DNA from: Spirochaeta lutea
Lineage (GTDB): Bacteria > Spirochaetota > Spirochaetia > DSM-27196 > Salinispiraceae
Assembly: GCF_000758165.1 (NCBI RefSeq)
Contig: NZ_JNUP01000003.1
Location: 186,001-250,000 of the forward strand
Length of the DNA stretch: 64,000 bases
Reading direction: 5' to 3'
Made by a program: the position numbers and the translations under genes. Position 1 is the first letter of the stretch. Each line of letters opens with the position of its first letter. This document shows, one piece after another, positions 44,939 through 54,752 of this stretch. Under the pieces are notes generated by a model. The model was not told where the DNA came from and did no database searches. It saw nothing but the letters and a program-made list of their open reading frames with translations.

Positions 44939-47347
44939 ATGCGTTCCACTATCCGCCTCGATAATTGGCAGTTTTCTCCGGCTTCCTCCCCCGACCCCCC
45001 CGCCTGGCAGGATATAACCCTCCCCCACACCATGGTGGAACTCCCCTACAATGGTTTCGACGAGGAAGAGTTCCAGGTAACCGGGTATTACCGTTGTGTC
45101 GTCTTCGGCTCCTTGGAATGGCACGATAAGGAGGTGATTCTCGAATTTGACGGGGTTATGGGCGATGCAAGGGTATCTGTCAACGGTGAACCCATTACAT
45201 CCCTCCAGGGAGGATACATTCCCCATCAGGTGGCCATCCACCCCTACCTCAATCTTGGCCAAGAAAACCTCATTGCGGTAGCCCTGGACTGCCGGGAAAA
45301 CCCTGAAACCCCGCCCTATGGCCGGGTGGTGGATTTTCTTGGTTTCGGGGGATTATACCGCCCGGCGAGACTGATCATCCGCAATTACCTGCACCTGGAA
45401 GATCTCAGGGTTACCACCATTGGCATTGGCGAAGGGCACCCGGGATTTACCCTGGGTGTACGTATTTCTCCTGGGGGTTCACTAGACCAGTCTCACGATG
45501 CGGAGGGCCTTCAAATCACCCTAACCCTCACCTCCCCGGAATCCGTCCCTTGGCATTCAGAGCCCCTAGCAATACAAGGCGCGGGGATAGATCTTAGCTT
45601 TCATCCCCCGGACCTCATTCTTTGGGAACCCGATAGGCCCCATCTCTACACCCTGAGGGTGGATCTGATAGCTCCGGGAACCACCCTCCTTGACCGGATT
45701 GAGATGAGAACCGGGTTTCGTGAAGTGGCATTTACCCCGGAGGGATTTTTCTGCAATGAACAGAAACACTTCCTTATTGGCCTAAATAGGCACCAGACCT
45801 TTCCCTACCGGGGGGCAGCAATGCCGGAACGCATCCAGCGTCGGGATGCGGAAATCCTCCGGCAAGATCTGGGCCTGACCGTGGTCCGAACCAGCCACTA
45901 CCCCCAGGATCCCGCATTTTTGGACCGCTGCGATGAGCTTGGCTTATTCGTCATGGAGGAGATTCCAGGGTGGCAGTACATCGGTGACGATTCTTGGAAA
46001 CAGCAAAGCCTCCGGGACTTGGAGGCCATGATCCGAAGAGACCGACATCATCCATCGGTGGTTCTCTGGGGAGTGCGCATTAACGAAAGCCCGGATGACA
46101 CGCCGTTTTACCGGGAAACAAACGCCCTGGCCCGGGGCCTTGACCCAGGGCGGCAGACCGGCGGGGTCCGGAACTTCGCCAGGAGTGAGCTACTTGAGGA
46201 TGTGTACACCTTCAACGATTTCAGCCACGACGGCAGCAATCCGCCCCTGCTCCCAAAACACCGGGTAGCACCCAGATCCGCGCCCTACATGGTAACCGAG
46301 CATACCGGGCACACCTTCCCCACAAAACGCTACGATCAGGAGGAGCGCCTGATCGAACATAGTCTGAGACATCTGCGAATCATTAACCACGCCCTGGCCA
46401 TGAAGGGCCTCGCCGGGGTGATCGGATGGTGCGCCTTCGATTACCACACCCATCGGGAGTTCGGCAGCGGCGATCGGATCTGTTATCACGGGGTGTATGA
46501 CGCATTCCGACAACCCAAGTGGGCAGCCGCTGCGTATTCGTCTCAGATGCCCCCGGAACGCCGTCCGGTGCTCCAGCCCCTGAGCCTCTTTGCTCTAGGA
46601 GAGCGCAACGGCGCACTCACCATGCCCCTGACCATCCTTACCAACTGTGATTCCCTGCGGATTTATCGAAATGAGGAATATCTCGGTGAGTTCTACCCGG
46701 ACCGCCGCTCTTGGCCCCATCTACCCCACCCGCCGGTACACATCCAGGAACTGATAGGAACCCGCCTTAGCGCATATGGCTTCTCTCTCCGGGCTCAAAC
46801 CCGCCTCAAGAGGATATTCGGCGCCATCATGGAAAAGGGCGAAAAGGGGATTTCACTGCTTCAAAAACTACAGTTGGCCGGGATTGTCCTTCTCCGGGGC
46901 ATGAGTCTGCTCCAAGCCCGGAGAATGTTCGAAGCCGTTAGTACCGGCTGGGGGGAACCGGAGCAAATCTGGAGGTTTGAGGGAATAGTTGGTAACCGCC
47001 CAGTGCTGCAGCGCAGCTTCGGATCCAGCCGGGCTTCAGCACTACTGGTAGACCCGGACAATACACTGTTAGAAGCTGGGAAACCAGACGGAACCCGGGT
47101 AGCCATATCCTTGGTTGATCAACACGGTAATACCATGCCCCATGTAAGTGAGGCTGTACAGGTAGGGTGCACCGGCCCCGGCCATCTCGCCGGACCGCGC
47201 CAAGTAAGCCTGACCGGTGGGGTGAGTGCCCTTTGGGTCCTCACTACCGGCGAACCTGGAATCATCACCCTAACCGTGTCCTCCCCACGGTTCGGTGTAT
47301 CCTCCCTACGCATAGAGGTACGATCTGCACCGGACGTGGCTCGGTAA
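44939..47347 (+). CDS. Glycoside hydrolase family 2 (beta-galactosidase-like)
   Basis: The 802-residue protein starts with the sugar-binding jelly-roll domain (about 1-145, VTGYYRCVVFG...GFGGLYRPARL), then an Ig-like domain and the TIM barrel (about 255-540). The acid/base Glu lies in VLWGVRINESPDD and the likely nucleophile in YMVTEHTGHTFP. Extra C-terminal Ig-like domains follow. There is no signal peptide, so it works in the cytoplasm. Substrate could be a beta-galactoside, glucuronide or mannoside. GGAGG lies 13 nt before the ATG, which is rather far. Confidence 0.88.
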   Translation: MRSTIRLDNWQFSPASSPDPPAWQDITLPHTMVELPYNGFDEEEFQVTGYYRCVVFGSLEWHDKEVILEFDGVMGDARVSVNGEPITSLQGGYIPHQVAIHPYLNLGQENLIAVALDCRENPETPPYGRVVDFLGFGGLYRPARLIIRNYLHLEDLRVTTIGIGEGHPGFTLGVRISPGGSLDQSHDAEGLQITLTLTSPESVPWHSEPLAIQGAGIDLSFHPPDLILWEPDRPHLYTLRVDLIAPGTTLLDRIEMRTGFREVAFTPEGFFCNEQKHFLIGLNRHQTFPYRGAAMPERIQRRDAEILRQDLGLTVVRTSHYPQDPAFLDRCDELGLFVMEEIPGWQYIGDDSWKQQSLRDLEAMIRRDRHHPSVVLWGVRINESPDDTPFYRETNALARGLDPGRQTGGVRNFARSELLEDVYTFNDFSHDGSNPPLLPKHRVAPRSAPYMVTEHTGHTFPTKRYDQEERLIEHSLRHLRIINHALAMKGLAGVIGWCAFDYHTHREFGSGDRICYHGVYDAFRQPKWAAAAYSSQMPPERRPVLQPLSLFALGERNGALTMPLTILTNCDSLRIYRNEEYLGEFYPDRRSWPHLPHPPVHIQELIGTRLSAYGFSLRAQTRLKRIFGAIMEKGEKGISLLQKLQLAGIVLLRGMSLLQARRMFEAVSTGWGEPEQIWRFEGIVGNRPVLQRSFGSSRASALLVDPDNTLLEAGKPDGTRVAISLVDQHGNTMPHVSEAVQVGCTGPGHLAGPRQVSLTGGVSALWVLTTGEPGIITLTVSSPRFGVSSLRIEVRSAPDVAR

Positions 47348-47491
47348 AAATGGAGTTTTGAAAGAGGCTCTTGACAGTATCACTCCAGAAAATCGAAACT
47401 AGTAATGGGTATATTTAAACGAAGAGCCAATTGAAAACGTCATCTGCACATGGCTTGTACAATAATTGTAAAAACGTAACGAGGTACTATT

Positions 47492-48856
47492 GTGGCACGA
47501 GGAACTATACATCAGACCATCGATTTATTACAGCGAGCCATCACCCAGCTTGGGGCAGAACTCCCCCCCGGGCAGGTGGAGAAAATTGGCGTTATGGTAA
47601 ACAAGGCCATGAGTGTCCAGGGTAGGACCTTTCACACCCCTGAACATGTCTTGGCTCTGGCGGATCGAAGCAATCCCCACATCACCTTGGCAGCCCTGTT
47701 CCATGACATTGTGTATTTTCATGTCGACGAAGGTTTTTTACCCGAGATTAAAGAAATTCTCGAACCCTACCTATCCACCAATGCAGCCGGCGACCTGACA
47801 ATTTCCCAGGGAATCAGCCGAAAAGACCGCGCCTTTTGGGGTACCTGTGCAGTCTTTGGATTCAACCCCGGGGATGTATTGAATCCCTTCTCCGGAATGA
47901 ATGAGTTTCTCAGTGCCCTGGTCATGAACACGCTGCTGGTGGGGTTACTGAAAGATCAGGATTTGTTCATTACCACACCCTGTATAGAAGCAACCATACC
48001 CTTTCGCCCCACCACTCCCGAGGGGAAGAGTCCGGCGGAGGTATTGGCCGAACGTCTTAAGCGGATCAACGTACAATTTGAACTCAGCCTTCCTGAGTCC
48101 GGCATTGATACCTCGGTGCAGTGCGCCGTACAATTCGCAAACCGGGACGTAATGAACTTCGCCGAGGAGGACGTGGCGCGTTTCTTGGATAACACCTGGA
48201 AACTCCTGCCAGAAACCAACCCCGCCCTCCGCCACCAAGGAATATACACCATCGGGCACTACCGCCATGCTCTTCAGAAAATGCTCGGGTTCTTAACCGG
48301 GCTTGAACCCCAGCGGGTATTTTCCCAGTACAAGGGGGAGCCGTCTGATGAAAAATACCAACGTCTGCTGGCCGGTGCTGACCGGAATCTAAAAACAGCC
48401 CGCGACTACCTGGGAATTAAACTCGTGACGGCGGTCATTCTTGAGGCCTTTGCCATGGCTACCGGGGGTGATGCTCCTATTTCCCTGTTCCTCGGCGATT
48501 TGGATCCCCATGGCCCCGGGGGCAATATCGAAGATTACCTTCCGGAGGTTTCCAAGGACAAAAAGCCTAAAGATGACCGACTCTTCGCCCTGCTTTCAGA
48601 AGGACGGGCGAACGAATCCTACTTCGACCTAAAAAACTCTCCCCTGTCTTGTTTCATCTATCAACACCTCGGGATAGAAGAATGCCGAGTAGTTAAGAGT
48701 AAAACAGAAGAACTTATTGCCGGTTCGATTTCCCCAGAAGGCTTTTTAGCAGGGCTTCCCCGGGAGATGGTTTCGGCTGTGGCCTCGGCCATCGGGACCA
48801 TGGCATGGACAAGAAAAGCCGCCCTGGACTCACTCATGGCAAGACTGAGATCCTAG
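47492..48856 (+). CDS. HD-like domain protein of unknown function
   Basis: The 454-residue soluble protein has, in its first 80 residues, RTFHTPEHVLALAD...LAALFHDIVYFHVD. The spaced His and HD pair resemble HD-family metal-dependent phosphohydrolases. The remaining ~370 residues are not recognised. The proposed start is GTG 47492, with GAGG 9 nt upstream. A possible promoter (TTGACA near 47372) lies in the 144-bp gap after the GH2 gene. No partner genes are evident. Confidence 0.6.
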   Translation: MARGTIHQTIDLLQRAITQLGAELPPGQVEKIGVMVNKAMSVQGRTFHTPEHVLALADRSNPHITLAALFHDIVYFHVDEGFLPEIKEILEPYLSTNAAGDLTISQGISRKDRAFWGTCAVFGFNPGDVLNPFSGMNEFLSALVMNTLLVGLLKDQDLFITTPCIEATIPFRPTTPEGKSPAEVLAERLKRINVQFELSLPESGIDTSVQCAVQFANRDVMNFAEEDVARFLDNTWKLLPETNPALRHQGIYTIGHYRHALQKMLGFLTGLEPQRVFSQYKGEPSDEKYQRLLAGADRNLKTARDYLGIKLVTAVILEAFAMATGGDAPISLFLGDLDPHGPGGNIEDYLPEVSKDKKPKDDRLFALLSEGRANESYFDLKNSPLSCFIYQHLGIEECRVVKSKTEELIAGSISPEGFLAGLPREMVSAVASAIGTMAWTRKAALDSLMARLRS

Positions 48857-48992
48857 GACGCGGCCCGTCAGACGTCAGCGTACCTAAAAGGGGGTACCCG
48901 TATGGCTGAATGGCTTGTACTGTTCCAACCTGAGCCTAGGGTTCCTCCGGGAATGAGCTCACATCAGCCCCACGGCCGAAGGTGATCTCATC

Positions 48993-51900
48993 TCAAATTC
49001 CGGCCCTGCTGAGCTCCTCCCGCCGAGTACGCGCCCCCTCTTCTAATCCCCGGGCATTCATAATCAGCATCTGTAAACGGTTCTCGATATTTGCAAAACT
49101 CGTATCCGGGTCATAGTCCAAAGAGAGAATCTGAATATGGGGATACAGCTCCTTGAGTTTTTTAATCATCCCCCTCCCGGTGATATGGTTCGGGATACAC
49201 CCGAAGGGATTAATAATGACGAAGGAGTTTACCCCCCGTTTTGCCAACTCAGCGATCTCTCCCGGAATGAGCCAGCCCTCTCCGGTGGTATAGAGGGGAT
49301 CAATGATCCCCTTCATGGATTCCATCATATCTGTCAGATCAAAATGCCCCTCATAGAGGTGGAACGCCTGCAACTCCCGTTCCACCTGGTGAACCATCCA
49401 CGCAAATAACTTGGATGTTACCCGGCCGACAACCGTGGATAACTGGGGGAAGGGAAGCAGCCTGCGTGCCGCCTTGATGGAATCGATTACAAAATCTCTT
49501 CGAAAGAAATCACTCAGGGTCGCCTCCACAACCTCCAAGCCGTTTTGTTCCAAATAGGATTCCACATGACCGTTAGCTACCGGGTGAAAGTTCATGAGTA
49601 TCTCGCCGATTACCCCGACCCGGGGATTCCGTGTGGTCCGATCCACTTCGATCCGGTTAAACCGCTGGACCATTCGCCGAACACTCTTCCGTACCCCGCG
49701 AACCCCCCGGTGCACGGATTCCAAGATATCCCTCAAGGATGCTTCATAAGCCCTCTGAGCCTCACCGGGACTTCGTTCATAGGGCCGCACCATACGTACC
49801 AACCGCTCAAGAGCATCAATGGCCGGAAGCCCGTGCATCATCTGCAGCCGGAACCCCAGCCCAAGACGGAACCCGGGATGAATCCCCTTATCATCTCGAC
49901 CGGTGGTAATAATCGGAACCTCCGAGTATCCTGCATCGTCCAGGGCCTTTCGAGTGAGGGGTACATAGTGTCCGGCCCGGCAGTCCTTGCAGTTATTAGC
50001 AATACCCACGGCTGCCCTGGATCCCTTCAATATCCCGGATTCCAGACTGCGCAGAGCCTCCCCGATGTTGATCTGCGCAGGAAAACAAATATCGTTATGA
50101 ACATAGCGTTTTCCCAGCTCAATGGCTCGTTTATCCGCCAGCGGCATTACCTTGACCCTGTAGCCCTTGGATTCTATCACCCTGCCGATGAGCATAGAGA
50201 AGGATGGCGAAAGATTCGGAATCAGAATGGTCCGTCCCTTCCGGTCCCGTTTGGTAAACATGGTTTTATATGGGTTATCCAGGGGATTCCAATGATACCG
50301 GCTCCTCTGTAGCCGCCGTTTCGCCTTGATGGTTTCTATGAAGGAGGTGATCCGAACATGCAGAGGCCCGAGATTTTCCCCCTCGTCAAGTTTCAGGATG
50401 AGCATCTCCTTCTCAGATTTCGCATGGAGAATCCGTACCATCTCATCGCTAATTACTGCATCATGCCCGCAACCAAAGCTTACAATCTGCACGAGCTCCA
50501 GCCGGGCGTTCTTCGCCACCCCCATGGCAGCAGCCAACATCTTCCCATGAAAGGGATTCCACACATCCATCCGGGAGGCCCCCAGGTCTTCCCGTCCGAG
50601 ACTTGGCAGGGAATCCAGGGTGAGCACCGGAATACCCAGCTTTGTAAAATGCTTCGAGAGGGAATGGCAGACCAACTCGTCATAGTGATAGGGCCTGCCG
50701 GCTAGGACGACGCCGAACTCACCTTCCTTCAACCCTCCAAGAACCTGTTCGCCAGCCTCTTCCAGGGTACGTTTGTACATGGCCATAGCCCGTTCCCCCA
50801 CCTCGATGGCCGTGTACACGATTCTATCGGATACTCCAAAAACTGCCCGAGCCCAGGATAGAATCTGCTCATCCTTGCGCTGTTTGTCATACCAATGGAA
50901 TACCGGATTATCCAGGGGAATTCCGTGGCGACCCAAAGGATCATCGCTGTTCCGAATTACCAGGGGATACCCAGCGACCACGGCGCACATATGCTTGCTG
51001 TCCCGGGCAGTGGTAATTTCGGAGGGCACACGAATCATCATGGGCATAAAAATCCGATCTACCCCCTTGGCTATCAGATTCTCAACATGTCCATGGGCCA
51101 ACTTCCCCGGAAAACATACCGTATCCGAGGGAACCAGGGGTAACCCTTCCTCGAAGAGCGGGTAGCTGGACCGGTCGGACACCACTACAGTACATCCCAA
51201 GGCTGTAAAAAAGGCCTTCCAAAAGGGCAGACTCTGATAGAACTCCAAGGCTCGGGGCAGCCCGATGCGGATACCAGCAGATTTCCCCTTGAACTCACCG
51301 CCATAGTCCTGGACCAGCAGCTTATTCTGGAGTTCGACCAAATCCGGAACAGCCGAGAGTTTGGTATTAATATCCTTCAGGCGTTGACGTACCCCCGGAT
51401 CATGGGCCTCCCCCAGAACCTGGCCGCGTTCACAGCGGTTACCTGTCACATAGATCCCCTGACCCGGAAACTCTACTGCAGTCCGATTGCAGTTATTCGA
51501 ACAGAAGGGGCAAATCAGCCCCGGGGTGGTCCGATAGGTGAACCCCTCGATCCCTTCTAAACCGATGAAGCTGCTAGTGCGCGGACGTCTCTCCATATCC
51601 TGTTTGGTCAGCAGGGCTACCCCCAGGGCCCCCATCTCTCCCGGAAAAGGCGGCCGCACCACCCGCTTGCCCGTATAAAGCTCCATGGCCCGCAGAACTG
51701 CATCGTTCTTAAAGGTTCCCCCCTGTACCATGATGGTCTCTCCCAGACTATCAATGTTCGATACCCGGACAACCTTGGTGAATACATTCTCGATAATGGA
51801 CTTACACAACCCCGCCAGAATATCGCCGGTGGTTTTGCCGTTCTTTTGTTCGGTGATGATGGAGCTGTTCATAAACACCGTACAGCGGCTTCCAAGGCAG

Positions 51901-53573
51901 GAGGGCTCGGTGGATTCAAAGGCCCGCTCCGCAATCTCCTCCAGGGGTATTCCCAGGCTCCTGGCGTAGGTCTCGATAAAGGAACCGCAGCCGGCTGAAC
52001 AGGCCTCATTCAATACAATCCCCGTGACAATACCCCCATCCAGTTGAATCGCCTTCATATCCTGGCCCCCGATATCCAGGATGAATCCTACATCCGGGTT
52101 AAAGCGTTTTGCCGCCTCTGCATGGGCTACGGTCTCAACATTGTGGTAGTCGGCCCTGAGGGCTGCAGCGAAGAGATGCTCAGCGTAACCCGTCGTTCCA
52201 ACCCCTAAAACCTCGACTCTGGGATTGTTCTTCTTAATCTGGAGTAATCCGGTCTTCAGGGCTTCCAGGGGCTCACCGGCATTTCCGGAATAGTATCGGT
52301 CAAGGATCACCCCATCCTCGCTAATAAGCACCATCTTGGTGGTCGTAGAGCCTCCATCAATCCCTACATAACCCCGGGCACGATCCGCACCGGCATGTGA
52401 TGGGGTTGGCGTACCACGCTGATCGTCCGACCCGGCACTCCCTGGGACCAAGCCGGTACTCTGATCGTCCGGCCCGGCACTCGAAGAAGCCTTCGCCTCA
52501 CACGATTCGATCCCCCATACCCTGGAATGACGCTGGTAAAACTCGGTACGCTCTCCGTCATGCAAAAATAGGGGCCGGGAGGAAAAATCTGACCCGTTTA
52601 CATCCAATCCTTCAGGAAGTGCTGAGCCCAGCCCCCCCGCCTTCCCGGAAACTGCTTCAGACACACCGGTTGGGAAAGAACGATCCAGACCTCGGCCCGG
52701 AGAGGGGTGTTGGAGCATGGCAAGTCCCCGATCCAGGGAGAAATCACAGGGCTGCTGGGGAAACATCCCGTCCCCCCCAAGGGCAGCACCGTAGGCAACC
52801 AAGATCTCCGGCTTTGGAGGGAGGATGATCTGATCCTCCGTCAGCCCCAAGCGCTGGGCGAATACCTGGACAAGTACGGGGTTAAAGGTCAGCGGGCCGC
52901 CCTCGAAGATAACCGGGGGATGAATCTCCATTCCCTGGGCAAGTCCGCCGATGGTCTGTTTGGCAATAGCATGAAAGGTTGAAAGAGCGATGTCTTCCCG
53001 GGAAACCCCCTGATTCAGCAGAGGCTGAATATCTGTTTTAGCAAAAACACCGCATCGTCCGCTGATCTCGTATACCCGGGATCCATTCTTGGCAAGAGTG
53101 CCGAAATCCTCGGGCCGTACATGGAGCAACTCAGCAATTTGATCGATAAAGGCACCGGTTCCCCCGGCGCAACTGCCATTCATCCTCATATCCGAGGCAA
53201 TGAGCTGCCCGGTCTTCTCGTCCTGCCTGAAAAAAATAACCTTCGCATCCTGGCCGCCCAGTTCAATTGCTACCCTGGTTCGGGGGAAGAAGGTCTTTAC
53301 AGCGAGGGTATTTGCCACAACCTCCTGAATAAAAAATCCACCGGTACGGGAGACAAAGGATTGACCACCGCTCCCGCAGTAGCTCACCCTCCAGGGGACC
53401 GAACCGAATCGTTCCGCCAAGTCTTCAAGTACATTCCGCACCACCAGACTCGGTGCAGCGTTATGCCGCTGGTATCGGCTGTAGAGAAGTCTAGTATCGG
53501 CTGGATTCACCACCGCCGCTTTAACCGTGGTAGACCCCACATCTATTCCGACAAGAAGGTAGGTAGTATTCAT
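48993..53573 (-). CDS. Giant 2-hydroxyacyl-CoA dehydratase activase / HgdB-like fusion protein
   Basis: The 1526-residue protein has two ASKHA-type activase domains (BcrA/BadF/HgdC family). One starts at LLVGIDVGSTTVKAA (residue ~5), with SCAGGTGAFIDQIAE and the second at GYVGIDGGSTTTKMV (~400), with ACSAGCGSFIETYA. These bind ATP and a shared 4Fe-4S cluster. A Cys motif CPFCSNNCNRTAV (~690), a DUF2229-like part (IGLPRALEFY, ~765) and an HgdB-like C-terminal part with CKDCRAGHYVP (~1195) follow. Family members are thought to drive ATP-dependent low-potential electron transfer; substrate is unknown. The two activase domains are joined by a 100-residue low-complexity linker. ATG 53573 is used because the first domain begins there. 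Confidence 0.88.
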   Translation of the reverse strand: MNTTYLLVGIDVGSTTVKAAVVNPADTRLLYSRYQRHNAAPSLVVRNVLEDLAERFGSVPWRVSYCGSGGQSFVSRTGGFFIQEVVANTLAVKTFFPRTRVAIELGGQDAKVIFFRQDEKTGQLIASDMRMNGSCAGGTGAFIDQIAELLHVRPEDFGTLAKNGSRVYEISGRCGVFAKTDIQPLLNQGVSREDIALSTFHAIAKQTIGGLAQGMEIHPPVIFEGGPLTFNPVLVQVFAQRLGLTEDQIILPPKPEILVAYGAALGGDGMFPQQPCDFSLDRGLAMLQHPSPGRGLDRSFPTGVSEAVSGKAGGLGSALPEGLDVNGSDFSSRPLFLHDGERTEFYQRHSRVWGIESCEAKASSSAGPDDQSTGLVPGSAGSDDQRGTPTPSHAGADRARGYVGIDGGSTTTKMVLISEDGVILDRYYSGNAGEPLEALKTGLLQIKKNNPRVEVLGVGTTGYAEHLFAAALRADYHNVETVAHAEAAKRFNPDVGFILDIGGQDMKAIQLDGGIVTGIVLNEACSAGCGSFIETYARSLGIPLEEIAERAFESTEPSCLGSRCTVFMNSSIITEQKNGKTTGDILAGLCKSIIENVFTKVVRVSNIDSLGETIMVQGGTFKNDAVLRAMELYTGKRVVRPPFPGEMGALGVALLTKQDMERRPRTSSFIGLEGIEGFTYRTTPGLICPFCSNNCNRTAVEFPGQGIYVTGNRCERGQVLGEAHDPGVRQRLKDINTKLSAVPDLVELQNKLLVQDYGGEFKGKSAGIRIGLPRALEFYQSLPFWKAFFTALGCTVVVSDRSSYPLFEEGLPLVPSDTVCFPGKLAHGHVENLIAKGVDRIFMPMMIRVPSEITTARDSKHMCAVVAGYPLVIRNSDDPLGRHGIPLDNPVFHWYDKQRKDEQILSWARAVFGVSDRIVYTAIEVGERAMAMYKRTLEEAGEQVLGGLKEGEFGVVLAGRPYHYDELVCHSLSKHFTKLGIPVLTLDSLPSLGREDLGASRMDVWNPFHGKMLAAAMGVAKNARLELVQIVSFGCGHDAVISDEMVRILHAKSEKEMLILKLDEGENLGPLHVRITSFIETIKAKRRLQRSRYHWNPLDNPYKTMFTKRDRKGRTILIPNLSPSFSMLIGRVIESKGYRVKVMPLADKRAIELGKRYVHNDICFPAQINIGEALRSLESGILKGSRAAVGIANNCKDCRAGHYVPLTRKALDDAGYSEVPIITTGRDDKGIHPGFRLGLGFRLQMMHGLPAIDALERLVRMVRPYERSPGEAQRAYEASLRDILESVHRGVRGVRKSVRRMVQRFNRIEVDRTTRNPRVGVIGEILMNFHPVANGHVESYLEQNGLEVVEATLSDFFRRDFVIDSIKAARRLLPFPQLSTVVGRVTSKLFAWMVHQVERELQAFHLYEGHFDLTDMMESMKGIIDPLYTTGEGWLIPGEIAELAKRGVNSFVIINPFGCIPNHITGRGMIKKLKELYPHIQILSLDYDPDTSFANIENRLQMLIMNARGLEEGARTRREELSRAGI
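52419..52482. repeat. In-frame 42-bp duplication in the activase linker
   Basis: The 22-bp stretch starting CTGATCGTCCG at 52419-52440 recurs at 52461-52482 with one change; the 42-bp step equals 14 codons. It encodes repeated AGxDDQ units in the Ser/Gly/Asp-rich linker. Confidence 0.75.
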
Positions 53574-53650
53574 ATCTGGAGATATGCTATCCCATTGGCT
53601 ATTTTTGGGCAATATACTGGTTATGCTGGACTCTTTTTCCCAGGAGAAGT

Positions 53651-53728
53651 ATGTTGAATGGTACACAATGCGAAAACTCCCAGAACCCCGGTTCTGAAAG
53701 AGGTGTACACAATGATAGGAAAACTTGA
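53651..53728 (+). other. Possible 25-codon upstream ORF overlapping the start of the DraG-like gene
   Basis: The best ribosome-binding site in the leader (AGGAG, 4 nt spacing) precedes ATG 53651. That frame runs 25 codons to TGA 53726-53728, past and out of frame with ATG 53712 of the next gene. It may be a leader peptide or a chance ORF. Confidence 0.3.
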
Positions 53729-54623
53729 AGGCCTGATGTTAGGATCCCTCCTGGGTGATGCCTACAGCCTAGGCGCCCATTGGATATATGACACGGATCG
53801 TATCGATGAACTCTACGGCACCCCCGAAGGGCTTACCAACCCCCTGCCCGATTCTTTCCATCCCGGTAAGACGGCAGGCGATCAATCCCCCTACGGCGAT
53901 CAGATCTTGATTCTCATGGAATCCCTTCTTCAATGCCGTACCTTTGACCAGGGTGATTTTACTGCCCGATGGAAAAAGACCATGACTGAGTACCCGGGCT
54001 ACCAAGATCATGCCACCAAGGTAACCCTGCAAAATCTTTCAAGAAAAAATCCTCCTGTCCCCTCGGGTTCAACCTCCACTGATCTATCAGCCGCTTCCCG
54101 AATTGCCCCCCTGGCGGTGCTTTACCATGAAGACCTGCCGTCCTTGGTAGACGCTGCAAGGTCCCAGAGCGCGGTGACCCACAACTCCCCGGGAGTACTT
54201 GAGGCAGCGGATTTTTTCGCCCGGGTTCTCTACCGGGTTCTCGGGGGCGAACACCCTACCCTGGCTATGCACCAGGTTATTTCCCAGGGGCTGTATAGCA
54301 AACAGACCACAGATTACATCAATGCCGGTTTGAACCATACCACTGCAAGCACCCGCCAAGCCGTGGCCGACTTCGGTCAGGCCTGCGGGATTTCCGGAGC
54401 CCTCCCCTCAACGGTGTACATTATTAAGAAACACGAAGGCAGTTTTCTCCACGCCCTGGAGCAGAACCTTTTGGCAGGAGGAGACAGTTGCGCCCGAGGC
54501 CTCGCTATTGGTATGATCCTTGGGGCATTTCACGGAGCATCAGCCCTTCCGGACTCCTGGCTTTCCCAACTGAAGGCCAAGGACGAGGTCGTTCATTTTC
54601 TTGACAGTGTAATCCTCAGGTAA
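53712..54623 (+). CDS. ADP-ribosylglycohydrolase family protein (DraG-like)
   Basis: The ~303-residue protein matches the ADP-ribosylglycohydrolase fold: KLEGLMLGSLLGDAYSLGAHWIYD at the N-terminus, THNSPGVLEAADFFARVL in the middle and LLAGGDSCARGLAIGMILGA, the metal-binding GGD(S/T) motif, near the end. DraG reactivates nitrogenase reductase; here the target is unknown and the first metal site (usually GDxxG...YTDDT) looks altered, reading SPYGDQ. GAGG lies 8 nt before ATG 53712. An in-frame ATG at 53658 is an alternative start. Confidence 0.82.
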   Translation: MIGKLEGLMLGSLLGDAYSLGAHWIYDTDRIDELYGTPEGLTNPLPDSFHPGKTAGDQSPYGDQILILMESLLQCRTFDQGDFTARWKKTMTEYPGYQDHATKVTLQNLSRKNPPVPSGSTSTDLSAASRIAPLAVLYHEDLPSLVDAARSQSAVTHNSPGVLEAADFFARVLYRVLGGEHPTLAMHQVISQGLYSKQTTDYINAGLNHTTASTRQAVADFGQACGISGALPSTVYIIKKHEGSFLHALEQNLLAGGDSCARGLAIGMILGAFHGASALPDSWLSQLKAKDEVVHFLDSVILR

Positions 54624-54684
54624 AGCATTCCCAATTACCCACCGACTCAAAGATTAGTTTTTTCCGTGATGAGTTAAAAATGGT

Positions 54685-54714
54685 TTGGGGAGAACCGATA
54701 ATAGGTGCTATAGT
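54685..54714 (+). promoter_or_regulatory. Possible promoter of the second MBL gene
   Basis: TTGGGG (54685-54690) and TATAGT (54709-54714) are spaced by 18 bp, about 38 bp before GTG 54753. Confidence 0.5.
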
Positions 54715-54752
54715 GTGGTTGTAAATTCTGGTACTAATAGATAGGAATTCTT

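Noticed and set aside
49545-50312. 255-aa + strand ORF opposite the activase fusion
   Set aside because: It is antisense to conserved HgdB-like coding and lacks a start signal or known domain.
54709-54725. Sixth repeat copy at TATAGTGTGGTTGTAAAT
   Set aside because: Only one end-like stretch is seen, with no matching second end about 105 bp away on either side; it is better read as a -10 box.
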